Positions 34,201-45,502 of a stretch of DNA of 64,000 bases are shown piece after piece; the first letter of the stretch is position 1; each line of letters starts with the position of its first letter. Location of the stretch: contig QEYB01001013.1 in the NCBI GenBank assembly GCA_017562135.1, positions 79,434 to 143,433 on the forward strand. The letters are read 5' to 3'. A program made the position numbers and the translations under genes. Origin of the DNA: Dipylidium caninum. Taxonomy: Eukaryota > Platyhelminthes > Cestoda > Cyclophyllidea > Dipylidiidae. The notes under the pieces were generated by a model. It saw only the letters and a program-made list of their open reading frames with translations. It was not told the origin of the DNA and made no database searches.

Positions 34201-34546
34201 TTGTTAGTTAATGAAAATCAATTGAAACTAATAAAACCGTTAATGAGTGGATGAGTGTGAACCTAGTAATTAGGATGTCGAGGCTTCTCAACATCCCCTG
34301 AGCCTGCCATCAGGGCTAGACGTATCGTCAAAATTTTTCACCAATCACGGATAAGCCTGATTCGGCCGGCTTTAGCATACACTTTTGATTGGAGCGTTCC
34401 CTCTGTGTACTGACTTATTGGCAGAGTGACGCACTCGCACCTCCGCACACCGGCTATATTATCCCACAGACAGTTCGCGGCGATTCATAGCGAAATTGAA
34501 GCCGTTTCGAAGTAGACTTAAGAACGGTGATTCTAGAGTACTGGAC
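31274..34546. other. Upstream region of the Distal-less gene
   Basis: More than 3 kb without a supportable coding exon. Composition becomes patchy here, with pyrimidine-rich stretches near 32360-32560 and purine-rich stretches near 32910-32970, and a run of ten G at about 33951-33960. Likely regulatory sequence for the homeobox gene, though no individual site can be defended. Confidence 0.4.
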
Positions 34547-37500
34547 ATGGCCAATGAGAGGATAGGAATTCACAGAATGAATGAGCATACCAATGGCGTA
34601 CAATCACCTTGTGTCAACGCTCAAGATGTGTCAATTCCTTCCAATGGACATTTCCCCTTTCCGGATATCCTATCTACTATGTCGACCGCCTCACCGATAG
34701 GCGAAGAAAATAATGAATTCCCGAATGGCCCATCCAGGAACTTTTTGGATGACATAAACCTCCCAGCAGACAATCTCTTTCATCCATCTGATCGTGTTGC
34801 TCCTTTCACCCATCAGTATGCCACACATCAGCCTACTCACCTAAACGGCAGCCAGACAATTCTTGATGTGTATCATCCTTACACGATCCCCTCAATTACA
34901 ACAACCAATTATGAGGGTGCTGTTATCTCGCAACAAATACCTCTCACTAACCCTGTTGCCTTACCTGCTGTCTACAATACTATCTACTATGGTAATAATA
35001 ATTACTCTGAGGACATTCCAACCCGGTATATCCTCACTCCGGTGCAGGAGACTAGAGGCTCTACCTCGCCAATGTCGCAGGAGGAACTAGTGTTACACTC
35101 CACCTATCATGACAGTTTAAATATGTCTCAAGATGCTGTCACGCCGACTACCGGAGTAACCAATCTCTCTACCAGTCCCCATGAGTACACTTCGGAGAGA
35201 CTATTGGCATCGTCAGCAACGGGATCAGTGGTAGATTCGGTTGGAAGTGGACAAGGTAAGAGCATATGAGTGTACATGCATATGCACAGAATAGGCAAAT
35301 AATCTACTTTTCGCAGTTATCCGCATTGCCTCATCAAAATACTGGCCTTATTTGTATCAACACGTTATGGTATTTCCAGAAACCAACCGGGGATTGGGAA
35401 ATAGGCGGAAACCGCGGAAACCTCGAACCATATATACACCAATTCAATTGGAGAGGCTCAACAGTAGATTTGCCAAATCCAAGTACCTCAACCTCTCTGA
35501 ACGTGCCCAGTTAGCTAGTGATCTTGGCTTAACACAGACACAGGTGAGTTGGAGTATATCTTCACTCTTTCATAATGCCCACAAGGCCGCATTTATGGCT
35601 AGTTGACAAGGCCCTCGGACCCGGCGCTGGAGACCCGATGGGCGAGACGGTAGAATGACATAGGTTTTAGTTAAAAAGGGTGCTACCACTTGTCTGTTAC
35701 ATGATTATTGATTGACGTCTTTGAGAGAGTTATCTTGCCCCGAAAAAGAACTTTTGGCCATGTTGAGCGTAAACACTTTTGCGGATGATTTCACCAAAGT
35801 GAATGAGATATGAGGGGGAAGAGTTAACTTTGATGCTCCCTTTTACTGGGCGAGAGGAAGGGCAAAGAGAGAGGGTGTGCCGTCAAGACTTCTCATTCGC
35901 TCTCACGAGCATAGAAGCATTCTCGCGCAGATGGAGAGCCAATCTGTCATCGGGTCACTTTATGCCACTCACCCTATTCATGGTTGTCAGACTTCCCACC
36001 TTTAGGTAAGTGTATAAAAATTGGCCAGGGTAAGACCCCTAGACGCAGAGGTAGTACAAACCGTTTCGTTCACTTTGTGCCTCTCGAAGGCATCAAATAG
36101 TGGCAATTTAATGTCCTCTCACCTTAATTACTGCCTATTCATTGGGCACTTACCCGCTCACTCTCTCACACAGAGGGAGGGTGAGAGGGAGGGGGGAAGG
36201 GAGGGGGTTTAATATGAAACCTGCAAAATATGGCCATAAACTTGTGTTTCCAACTCTCCCTAAAACCTATAATTATCAGAGCAGTAAGCGGAGAACAATT
36301 ACTCCTCGAGGCCGTGATCCAAGAGTTTGAATTCACTTGCGCCTATTACAATATCGACTACCTCCGCGTACGCAACGCCGGGGAGGGATTGAAGGAAAGA
36401 GAGATAACCAGAACACAGATAGTGGATTTGAGAGAAATGAAATTAAGCTGAACAGGTCAATAAGAGAGGGATTGGGATGGAGACAGTTTACACCTGATTT
36501 GTGGTTAGTCACTTAGCCTTGTTGCCCCTCCTTTCACCGCTTCTCTTCTGTGTATATAATTACTGAGGCAGTAAGCGACTTGAAGAGCACGTGAAATTTC
36601 CCACTCACCCTCCCTTTGGCTGTCTTGTGAACAAAAGCGGACGGGTAGCAGAGTAGAGGAGGAGGTGGAGGCCTGCATATCCGCCCGACCGCTCGTCTAC
36701 CCGCCTGCCTGCATGTGTGTGCGTGAGTGCGTGCGTGGATGCGCATATGTGCGCAAGAGAGTGTGCGTTGTTGAGACTGGACCTCTATGGTGAGGCATTT
36801 TACATACACACTTGTTCGAGGCCTGTAATTATCTTTCTTCCTCTGCCTCCGCGCATCTTCGTGAGGCGGGGGGTGGGAGTGAGGCGGATGGTGAGCTGGT
36901 GGGGTATGTAGGCGGGGAGGGAAAATGGGAGGAATTTGAAGAAGCGCGGAGGTTGTGGTGGGTGGGAGTAACGATGACCAAAGAATGCCCACCATCACCA
37001 CCGCCACAACAAGCTCAAAAGCGTTTGGCCATAGGTAATTCTTACCTTTCCCTCGAGAACTTATTTTTGCCCTATCTCCGCTATGATTTGTCAGTCTGGA
37101 GAAAGAGCAAACAACGAGACAGTAACGCCCTCCTATTTGTATTGAGTGCGCCAGGGCAAATGGGTGGATAATTTACGCTCCGAAACATGATTTACAAGAG
37201 GAGGAGAGGCAGGGTGTGTTTGTGTATGCGTGTGTGTATCCACGAGAACCCATGTGTCTTTGATCTACCTTGCGTTTATGTGCATCCGAGTGTTCACACA
37301 CCCACAACACGACTCTTTCAACAATCAATTCGCTCATACGCACATTCACTTAGAGAGTTCATTTATCCACTTTCCTTTTTGCTATTCAAGGTCAAAATTT
37401 GGTTCCAAAATCGCCGCTCCAAGCTGAAGAAGCGTGGAGTTCAGATTACTGACAATTCCGACGGGAGTTCAAATAATCCCGAAGAGTCCAGAACCGAAAC

Positions 37501-38460
37501 TGTAGGTGATTTCATACTCCTTTGGAAACAGGTCAATTCATTTAGGATAAACAACTTACATACTGACAAAAATGAGACATCGCAGACATAAGTGGGAAGA
37601 AGGGGGGGGGGGGAGAGCATACGATTGATAGTTAGAATATCAACACTCCAAAATTTTAATGTTTCACAATGAAGTAGTTGCTGGGACGACGAAAGTGTTG
37701 CCTTGAGGCATTTATTCCTATTTGTCCCAATGCCTTCCTCTCAGCAGAAAAAGCTTTAATTACTGCTTTTCGACGCTTTCAGACAAGCGATGAACAGAAT
37801 TCTCAGTGCACAATTCCGCGGGCCAGCAGCACGGAGTCCGTAAATGGCTACAGCAATCTCCAAGGCAATAACTGTCCCGACTCCTCCCAAAACTGGAATT
37901 ATGCAGAGCGTCCGAGTCCAACGCTGGCGGAGATGAGGACTGACTTTAGTGATATGAGCAGGTCGAATGAGCAGGTGATGCCACATCCTGTGCAGACAAT
38001 GGCCATGAATTATTCTGCCGCGTCCCACGCCATGTCCACCTCCATACGCCCAACCTCGAATGGGGGGCTCGCGGATGGCTGTGCCAGTTACTTTCAACCG
38101 TCAGCCACAAATATCGATTCCAGCCTCCCCCGCGGCAACTTTGAGTGGCAGCCGGGCGACGGAATGGTACCACCAAGACACGATGGCAATTCAACTTTGA
38201 GATCGGCCTGGAATTCCTCGGCTCGGAGTACTCAATCGCAAGTTGTGAGATCTCACGTCGTGAACCTCTATCCTTGCTCGCACCGGTCCCCACCTCCGGC
38301 CCCGCAGCATCCGCCCTCCTACCCTCCACAATGGCTCAGTGGAGATACAACTTACCCACAGTTGGTCTCAACAGATATATCAGCCTCATATAATTATTCC
38401 CATGCCTACGGTAATACCGCTTGGCAAGGTCACACGGAGGCACTGGAAACGGACTATTAA
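34547..38460 (+). CDS. DLX: Distal-less (Dlx) homeobox transcription factor
   Basis: Exons 34547-35255, 35380-35543, 37391-37501 and 37783-38460 give 553 residues, clearly longer than most Dlx proteins (about 250-350). The homeodomain starts [19 protein letters not shown], continues [20 protein letters not shown] and LGLTQTQ, and is completed in exon 3 by [16 protein letters not shown]. Dlx hallmarks are the RKPRTIY start and the SERAxLAxxLGLTQTQ helix 2-turn. Flanks are Ser/Thr/Asn/Pro-rich, low-complexity and probably disordered. A 1.85-kb intron splits helix 3 between TQTQ and VKIW. Known roles of the family are in appendage, neural and sensory patterning; in flatworms the role would need testing. 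No other homeobox gene is in the window. Confidence 0.93.
35544..37390 (+). other. Intron 2 of the Distal-less gene, G-rich and repeat-bearing
   Basis: Large intron inside the homeodomain. It contains a strong G-run cluster at 36175-36207, another G-rich stretch at about 36860-36930, and an imperfect GT/GC-alternating stretch at about 36710-36770. Its long open frames are low-complexity by-products of this composition. Confidence 0.6.
36175..36207 (+). repeat. Potential G-quadruplex tract in Dlx intron 2
   Basis: Five runs of three or more G separated by one to five bases on the transcribed gene's sense strand, so it could fold in the pre-mRNA as well as in DNA. Confidence 0.6.
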
Positions 38461-39046
38461 ACGGGTGACTTTGTGATGTTTCACAAAGTGAAAATGTAAA
38501 GAAACCTCAGTTTTTTTTACTGTATGTCCTACCTATATGTACATAGCTATGCCAAATTAACAAGAAAATAGACTACTAAAAAATCCTGACACCTCGGTAC
38601 CGCGTGAGACCACTTTTTTCATTAGCCTCTTGTCCGCGTGCCACGTACGTCGGTGACCTGACTCAAGGGACAGGGGGAGGGGAGTATGACAAGGATGGTC
38701 ATGCTCGTAGTTGCCACCCGAGTGGCCGGAGTGACACGCGGTTGCGATGCCGAGGGCGGCGGAAAGGCTAGAGTTCAGTGGGGGGGGGGTGTTAGATCTG
38801 GTGGGGTGAGGTCAAGTCGTCATTAAGTCCATCCTTGCCTGGCGAAACACGAGAAAAAAACAAATACATTAACTGACGTGTTAAAGTACACTTAGCATAT
38901 AGGCTGCAGAATGGAAGGTACCGTGCTTTGACAGCAAATCTCGGCCTGAATGAGTACTTCGGTAGTGTTGGAAATTGGTGGCTTGAGGGGTGGAGGAGGA
39001 GTGGGATGGAGCGGGAGGTTATGAAGGGAAGGGAAGCAAAAAGGAT

Positions 39047-39063
39047 GGGAGGGGGAGGGCGGG
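39047..39063 (+). repeat. Potential G-quadruplex tract downstream of Dlx
   Basis: Four G runs of at least three within 17 bases, separated by single bases: a compact quadruplex-type motif. Confidence 0.5.
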
Positions 39064-40777
39064 AAAGTCAAATTAACTTTGTAGGACCTAACAAAAGATG
39101 GCCTTCCATTCTCTTTCTCCAACCATTGGGTGATAAAGACTAATAATTGAGGCAATAAATGCGGGAATAAAGCACCTTCTCCCACATACACGTACACATG
39201 CAGCTGAGGAAGTTGGAGAAGTAAAGGCACATCTGCCCAAGAGCCTGTCGTTTGTGTGTAAAAATGGCGAGATGAGGGTGCTCGTAAGTGTACGGTTGGA
39301 AGATGCGTATGAAGAGTCGAAGCGGATCGGAGGAAATTACCAATCCCTGTAAGGTGGGGTGAATCGAGGAGTTCAAACGAAAAAATGGTAGGACATGGTA
39401 GCCAGGAATTAGGTAGGCGGTAAGATAGCACACCTTGGAAGGGAGCCACCCTCCAATCAGTGACATCTATTCTCTGTACAACCCACCTAACGAGCTACAC
39501 TAGTTTCGCAGATAACAATGACGCAATTTTGAATTTCATTTACGACACTTACGTTCGTGCATTGTTCTCCAGCGAGATTTATTTCTTTCTCCAGATTTAA
39601 CGCCTTACACACCAGGTCAAGGTCATGAATTCGTCATAACGTGTCAAGAAATGTCAAGTAGGACACGTCACGTCGATTGAACGTTGGTTCGCTTATACAG
39701 TGCGTCTCCCCGAATTTAAATAAATTGTTTTCCTCATTAATTAGGTATGACAATCCATTGAACGCATGGAACAGTATGGAAGTTTACGGCAATATTTCGT
39801 CTTTAATCACCCCAAGACGGCAATAAATGGTAATTTTATGAACGCGGTTGGTTAGTGACACAGTTTAATAAGTATATACTTCCTACTTATTATATATAAA
39901 TAGATATTATTTAATAGGGCGGATGATTATTTTACAAACTTATTAACTAAAGGAAGGAGAGCGTTTTGAGCAGCCTAAGACCAGAAATAACTCCACGCGT
40001 CAATACTGACTAAATCGGTATTTCGAATATATGTTGGTGTTCCTGATATTATGGCCGAACTTAGTTAACCGCCGTGGTTGACAATATGATACGAAGATTT
40101 TATGTCAAAGTGATCCTCGTTTGACACATACCAAATTGGCGACGTCTCAAGCTGAGACAAGCTTTACATAACGAGTTTATTAACCACAGCCCATCTAGAA
40201 ATTCAATAATAGCAAATCTCTTCTTTCTCACTTGCAAAAAGCAGTGAGATGTAAAAGGGCTGTAGATTTGAGATTTCCCCTCCCATGCAGCTTCTCAAAA
40301 GTTGTTCGCCTGAGGAGGGACTCCTCTCTTCAGCTTGAATAAATTTCACTTTCGGTCTTAATAATAATTGAGTAAATGGAAGAAATAAATGTTGCGTGTG
40401 GTTCTGACGCCTGCCGATATGGGTCATATATACAAATTCCTTTATCTCACTTCTCTTACGGATCAGGTAAAGTACCTAGAAGCCTCCAACGTGATCATTG
40501 TCACTTGCCACGACTTGTCGAGTCGGAGTATGATTACATGGCAAAATTAAAAAGTATGAGAACACAATTACTTCATCGCATAAAAAATGAACTCGCGCTA
40601 ACTTTCGTTTAAATGTTAATGTTTGTTTTACTTCTAGTTCGGACCATCGACTACGTGGGTGTATTGTACAACTCCGATTGTTTACATCTTTCAGTGCATT
40701 TAATCAAAATTAACGAGCCACTTAACGAGTCCCAGAATGACTAAACAACATGTGCATTTCAAAAGTGAAAAAGACAA

Positions 40778-40795
40778 AGAGAGAGAGAGAGAGAG
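40778..40795. repeat. (AG)n microsatellite
   Basis: Nine AG units in a row, 22 bases downstream of the end of the minus-strand EGF-like gene. Confidence 0.8.
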
Positions 40796-40816
40796 GAATG
40801 TTTGTCAGTGTCGGGG

Positions 40817-41435
40817 TTAGACACCTCCAGCGTAGATGTGTTTTTCATTAACATGATCAGACTCTCCCGAGCTGCGGAATCGACTACGGTTTATCACCAT
40901 TAGGTCGTTGGCGGTGACCACGACTGGATCGCTGAACTTAGAGACCAGAAAGGTGGTACACGCTTCATCGTAGTAATTGGGATAACAGATGCAAAGTTGC
41001 TCTTCAACTAAATCCCCATCCTCGTTCCGGCCTTTGCGTTGCACGCAGCGACCATGCGAACAGGCCGGTGTTCCGTTCGGACACTCCGAGATTGCCACAC
41101 GGCTGGGAATTATTAGAAAAATTGCAAATCAGAGATACTGCTTATCTACAGACATTGATTCTCAAAGTCACACACACAGTTGTGTTTTCATACACAGTGA
41201 GAAAACAGAGTTGGAATGCGAATGTAAATTGAAATCTCGTTTTGATGTGATGCCTTGATATCCTAAACAGTCACACAATACAGAGATTAGTAGCAGGGGT
41301 TATATGCATTAAAACGTCAAAAGAAGAAATGAAGGACAAATGGTTTGAATAACCAATGCTGCCCTACCTGTTGGCTGAGTAGAGACAGAATACAATGGTG
41401 ATTAGAGTGAGTATTTGCGCGGTCAAGGCGGCCAT
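40817..41435 (-). CDS. Small secreted EGF-like protein, paralogue 1
   Basis: Exons 41435-41368 and 41102-40817 give 117 residues. Exon 1 encodes a signal peptide (MAALTAQILTLITIVFCLYS). Exon 2 carries a single six-cysteine module with spacing C-x6-C-x4-C-x17-C-x-C-x8-C (CPNGTPACSHGRC, then CICYPNYYDEAC), which fits an EGF-like fold with a long third loop. No membrane span follows, so it should be secreted as a free small protein. The tail keeps the pattern S-x-FS-x-P-x-V shared with paralogue 2. The intron is GT-AG. A TATA box lies upstream at 41485-41494. Whether it is a receptor ligand or a structural mucin-like factor cannot be told. Confidence 0.75.
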
Positions 41436-41484
41436 GAGGAGGAGAAATGATACGCGGTGAATGAAATGACAGCGTAATCTCAGA

Positions 41485-41494
41485 CCTTTATGTA
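41485..41494 (-). promoter_or_regulatory. TATA box of EGF-like paralogue 1
   Basis: TACATAAAGG on the minus strand, about 50 bases upstream of the start codon at 41435. Confidence 0.5.
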
Positions 41495-42952
41495 CCTCGC
41501 GGTTGCACATACGCACGCACATACGCACGATCCACGTGATCAACGGGCAAGGCTCTGAACCCTGTCCTTTTCATGACGCTGGCGTAGGCAAGAATTTTCG
41601 ATGTGTGGCCTATAAGACAGAACTTATACATTATATAATAACATAATTGGTAGTGTCAAGCTCACTCTTTGACTTAAATTGGCGACTTACACTCATTACG
41701 ATAACTGTCCCACTACACATGTTGGTAATGAATAGTCCGGTAGGTAATCACATCACAGATACACATAGATGTACGCAGCACATACCAAGCGACGAACTTT
41801 TGTATTGCCAACTCGGCAATTTTCACATCAAATTGCCTTACACCATTACTGCATTATCATGAACTCGATGCTGCTATTGATTATTAGAGGGCTAAAAAAG
41901 TAGTGACCACAACTATGCCACAGGGGACATGGGTAAAAAAATAATAAATAAAAAGGAGAGTCACGTTTGCAGACAGAGGTGTTAGCTAATATGTGCTCCA
42001 TTGTGTGAATTCTTTTTCAGAAATCAACTCTTGTCCGCGAAACGACAGTTCACAACTTTGTATCCAGTTAAACGAATTAGCTGGCAACTTTTGACGCCTT
42101 TTAATGGTAATATTATTGAAGTAGACTGTAGGATGCCGTAATTAACAATCCGATGCGTGTAATGGATGCAACCGAGGGAAGCTTTGGTGGGAAGACCGCG
42201 TGGACCGTGTGGCCACTATTAATAACTGGTGGCCAGCCACGCCAACGTGCTAATAAAATAATATAAATTAGCCTTTCCAAGGTAACATTACTCGATAGGT
42301 GAGGAATAAAAGTATTCTGTTTCGAAACCAGTTAATGAATATACTGAACAAAATAGAATTTTATCCACGTAACGGGGGAGACCACCTATTTGGCAAGAAT
42401 GTTCCTCATTGATTCAAAACATCCCTACTCCTTTAAATAAAGCAAATCTGAGTAATTAGTGATACGATTTTGGGCTCGAAATTAATTAGCTGTCATTACA
42501 AGTTACCAATGGCTACTTCACCAATGGATGCAGGTTTTGTGTGGACTATGAAATATTGTGGACTTATTAGTCATACATTTTAAGTTGCACTCGGTGGATT
42601 TTCTGACAAACCGAGATAAACTAGATGTTTTTTTTATAACCAATAGACTGTATGTATATATGAAACCAAAGTCATTTTTTAAAGTAGTACCATTAAAGGG
42701 CTGAATTCAGTGTGCGAATGTTGCTGTTATTTTGGTGTTCGCCTGTGCAATAACCATGTACAAGAACCAATTGGAAAGCTTATTATTTGGCTGATATACA
42801 CACATGAACTGGAATGCCAGCTGAGGGTGCATAGTTGTGTGTTAGGGACAAACAATACCAGTTGCGTCAAGTGCATCACTTCACGCCGTCCGTCGTAATG
42901 ACCGGATAGTCATTTAACTGTTCGTTGTGTGGGCGTAGGCGAACTGAGAGGA

Positions 42953-42960
42953 ATATAAGG
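42953..42960 (+). promoter_or_regulatory. TATA box of EGF-like paralogue 2
   Basis: ATATAAGG on the plus strand, 37 bases before the start codon at 42998. Confidence 0.5.
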
Positions 42961-42997
42961 CGCGGCATTCTTGAGTCACCTCATTTCTTCAGCTCTC

Positions 42998-43503
42998 ATG
43001 GCGTCAACTAACACCTCATTGCTGCTGGCCATCGCCATCACCTTAACGTTCCTCTCGGTCGAAAGGCAAGACGTATTCTGTGTAGTCGCTTTCTCGTTTC
43101 GCTTTAACTTCTGTTAATGTCATTTATTTTTTTGTGTGGAAAACTTTGTTTGTCTACGGGGTGGGGGAGAGTATCTCCACTAGACTCTTTCCTCGAGTAA
43201 TTAACTGTATTATATTGCAGCCACCTAATAATCTCCGAGTGCCCCAGCGGTACCCCAAGTTGTTCTCATGGTCGATGCATTCTGCGCACAGGATGGGATG
43301 ATGAGGGTGGTGTAGTGTACGAACGGCGGTGTATCTGCGAGCGTCACTACTACGGCGAGGCGTGCACGCTCTACGTTAATTCCGAATTCTCTAATCCCGA
43401 AGTTATAAGTGGTCAAGACATTTCCTTCCTCTCCCTTAACGATGTAGACGAGGAAGACTCAGAGGTGGTTCAACACGACCAATTTTCTGCACTTACCAAA
43501 TAG
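42998..43503 (+). CDS. Small secreted EGF-like protein, paralogue 2
   Basis: Exons 42998-43065 and 43221-43503 give 116 residues. Exon 1 is 68 bases, exactly as in paralogue 1, and encodes a signal peptide (MASTNTSLLLAIAITLTFLS). The cysteine module has identical spacing (CPSGTPSCSHGRC, then CICERHYYGEAC). The intron lies at the same codon and phase as in paralogue 1 but starts with GCAAGA rather than GT. No GT in exon 1 gives the needed phase. The C-terminal tail is acidic (DVDEEDSEVV) where paralogue 1 has a basic stretch, so the two have diverged in charge. Inverted tandem duplication is the simplest origin. Confidence 0.75.
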
Positions 43504-43975
43504 TTGTGGTCACCTCACCTTCATCGCGATAATCATGTTTTCATTTTTTTAAAGGAATATACGTCATTACTTTAATAATTCTTCTTACTCTACAATGTCT
43601 GCCTGAGAGGCTGAGGATCTAAAGGGGGAGGAGTGAATATGTTCCTGATTCGGCTTCATTTGCAGCTGGGGAGAGGGCCGAGGCGACTAAGAGGTGAAAG
43701 GCTTCATCTTCAAAAGTAGACTGACCCCGGTGGATGTTGGCCTTACAGCGTATCAGCTGACAACTTTGCAAATGACATCACTCATCGTCGGCTAACGTCA
43801 CCCTCGTCCACGAGCCTAATGCCGTTAATAGTAAAACAAGAAACAAATCCGTCTGCGACCCAAGTATTATTATTAAAGACCAAATTTTAATTTTGCGCCA
43901 GGTGTAGAGGAAAAATTAAGGACCAGACCGTAAGTCCAGTCAGAGCCCGATGGAGGAGAGACGTACAAGTGTACA
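43504..43975. other. Convergent intergenic region
   Basis: Between the 3' ends of EGF-like paralogue 2 and the tegumental gene. Nothing further is seen. Confidence 0.4.
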
Positions 43976-45502
43976 TCACATCGGTGTGCAGAAGATGAAG
44001 TAGTAGTTCCCAGCAAAGTAGAAGGATATTGAATGGTTGGGCTTGTGTGAGTAAAAGAAGCCGTGTGAGCCATTCACGACGAAGCAATGCCATGAGTCAC
44101 CGAATTGATCGTCTGCAAACTCCTTTATCTCGGCTGCCTGCGCCTGGTAAGTTAAAAAGGGAGTGGGGAAGGGGACTGGGATTAAAGGAATTTATTGATC
44201 TATAATCCAATAATCATTTATCATGAGGCATTGTGGTGTAATGTGGTAGTTTTAATGAAAACCGGGTTGCTGAGTTAAAGATGTTTCAGGGGATAAACAA
44301 AACCCTATTTGTTTGCGGACAAATAAACCTTCGATAATCATTTAATCATATTCCTTGTTTAGAGACAAGATTGACGTAATTACATTGCGACTGAGACATA
44401 GCACGTCCTGATGCATCATAAGCAATGACAAAGTAAGTTCGAAAAAGGGTACCGAATCACAACAACAGCACAACTTGACACGACACACAGAAAAAATACC
44501 TGAAGGTCTCGCGGATTACTCTGCACCGAGTGCCTCGTCACCTTCAAAATCTCCTCCAGCATAAAGTCCGACATGTCTCTGTCAATCAACTGAATTTGCT
44601 GGACATCTTTCGGCGGATATTGCTTCAGCCTACAATGTAAAAGGCGATTTTAGAGTTAGTTTTCGAAGGGAAATATTTATTCTGGACGTCAGTGACACTG
44701 AGAATGAGGAAAGTGCACAAGCAGTCCAAGGATTGATGGCTCATGGAATCTGACTAAACGATCACGCATGTTAATGAGTATACGATTAAGACATCCATAT
44801 TGTGGCAGACAGATAAGTTAAAACTTACATTTCATCCATATCCTGGTGCAGCGTCTCACAAAAAGCCTCGAGAGTAATTCGGCCGGTACCCTTAGAGTCA
44901 AATAAGCGGATCCACCGCTACAAGCATAAGAACAACGCAGCAGTGATGTACCTTCTTAAACGTCTGTATTATTTGACAACTAGAGGTAATACCACTAGTC
45001 AAAATGACAGGAAAAAACAAGAAATAACAAAATAGATGAAACAGACCAATGAGTTGTTAACTCTCTGATTTTTATCTTGACATACCTGTACAACGGTAGG
45101 GTTCATGTGATTTTCCTTCACATATTTCTCCAGATCCTCAATCGTGATGTAGACTAGAGAATAAGAGGAAGAAGATCAAATTCACAGAAACGAATAGAGA
45201 CAGGTGGGTAGGTGTACCGTCTCTAAATGCAGGAGTGCAAATAAACTTGACAACCTACACTGCAAAAATCTCATTTCCATGCACGATTATCAGGGCAAGC
45301 GTGGACGCCATGAATTAAGGGAATGGAAACAACTGTCAGTAAACCTTTACTCTACCTAGTAATTCTATCCACACACACCCCATACCTCAAAATTATATTA
45401 ACGTTTAATTCAAAATGCAGTGACCCTTTAGAAAAGACGGAAGAAATGCTTACAGTTCCTCTCCTTATCAATAGCGAAGAAAATGGTCTTGTAATCTGCC
45501 AT
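43976..45502 (-). CDS. Tegumental-allergen-like protein (EF-hand plus dynein-light-chain domain)
   Basis: Exons 45502-45454, 45153-45086, 44917-44829, 44629-44500 and 44143-43976 give 167 residues. Residues 1 to about 75 form an EF-hand pair (MADYKTIFFAIDKERNFYIT; then RWIRLFDSKGTGRITLEAF). Residues about 85-167 resemble dynein light chain (IQLIDRDMSDFMLEEILKVT; DQFGDSWHCFVVNGSHGFFY; ISFYFAGNYYFIF). This two-domain layout is a known family of parasitic flatworms found under the tegument membrane and often recognised by host IgE. Both calcium loops look degenerate: position 3 of loop 2 is Lys and position 12 is Ala. Calcium binding is therefore doubtful. All splice phases close. Confidence 0.86.

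Larger units (their letters stand above)
38461..40816. other. Intergenic region downstream of Dlx
   Basis: No coding exon supported. G-rich in the first 700 bases (a G10 run near 38780 and the tract at 39047-39063), then AT-rich. The 185-residue minus-strand frame at 38892-39449 is a Pro/His/Leu-rich shadow of this composition. Confidence 0.4.
41436..42997. promoter_or_regulatory. Shared divergent promoter region of the EGF-like pair
   Basis: About 1.56 kb between the start codons of two head-to-head paralogues, with a TATA-like element at each end and no other coding evidence. Confidence 0.5.

Noticed and set aside
36534..37007. 157-residue minus-strand open frame in the Dlx intron
   Set aside because: Pro/His/Ala low-complexity translation of the G-rich intron; no domain.
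38892..39449. 185-residue minus-strand open frame downstream of Dlx
   Set aside because: Pro/Leu/His-rich by-product of G-rich DNA; no recognisable domain or splice partners.
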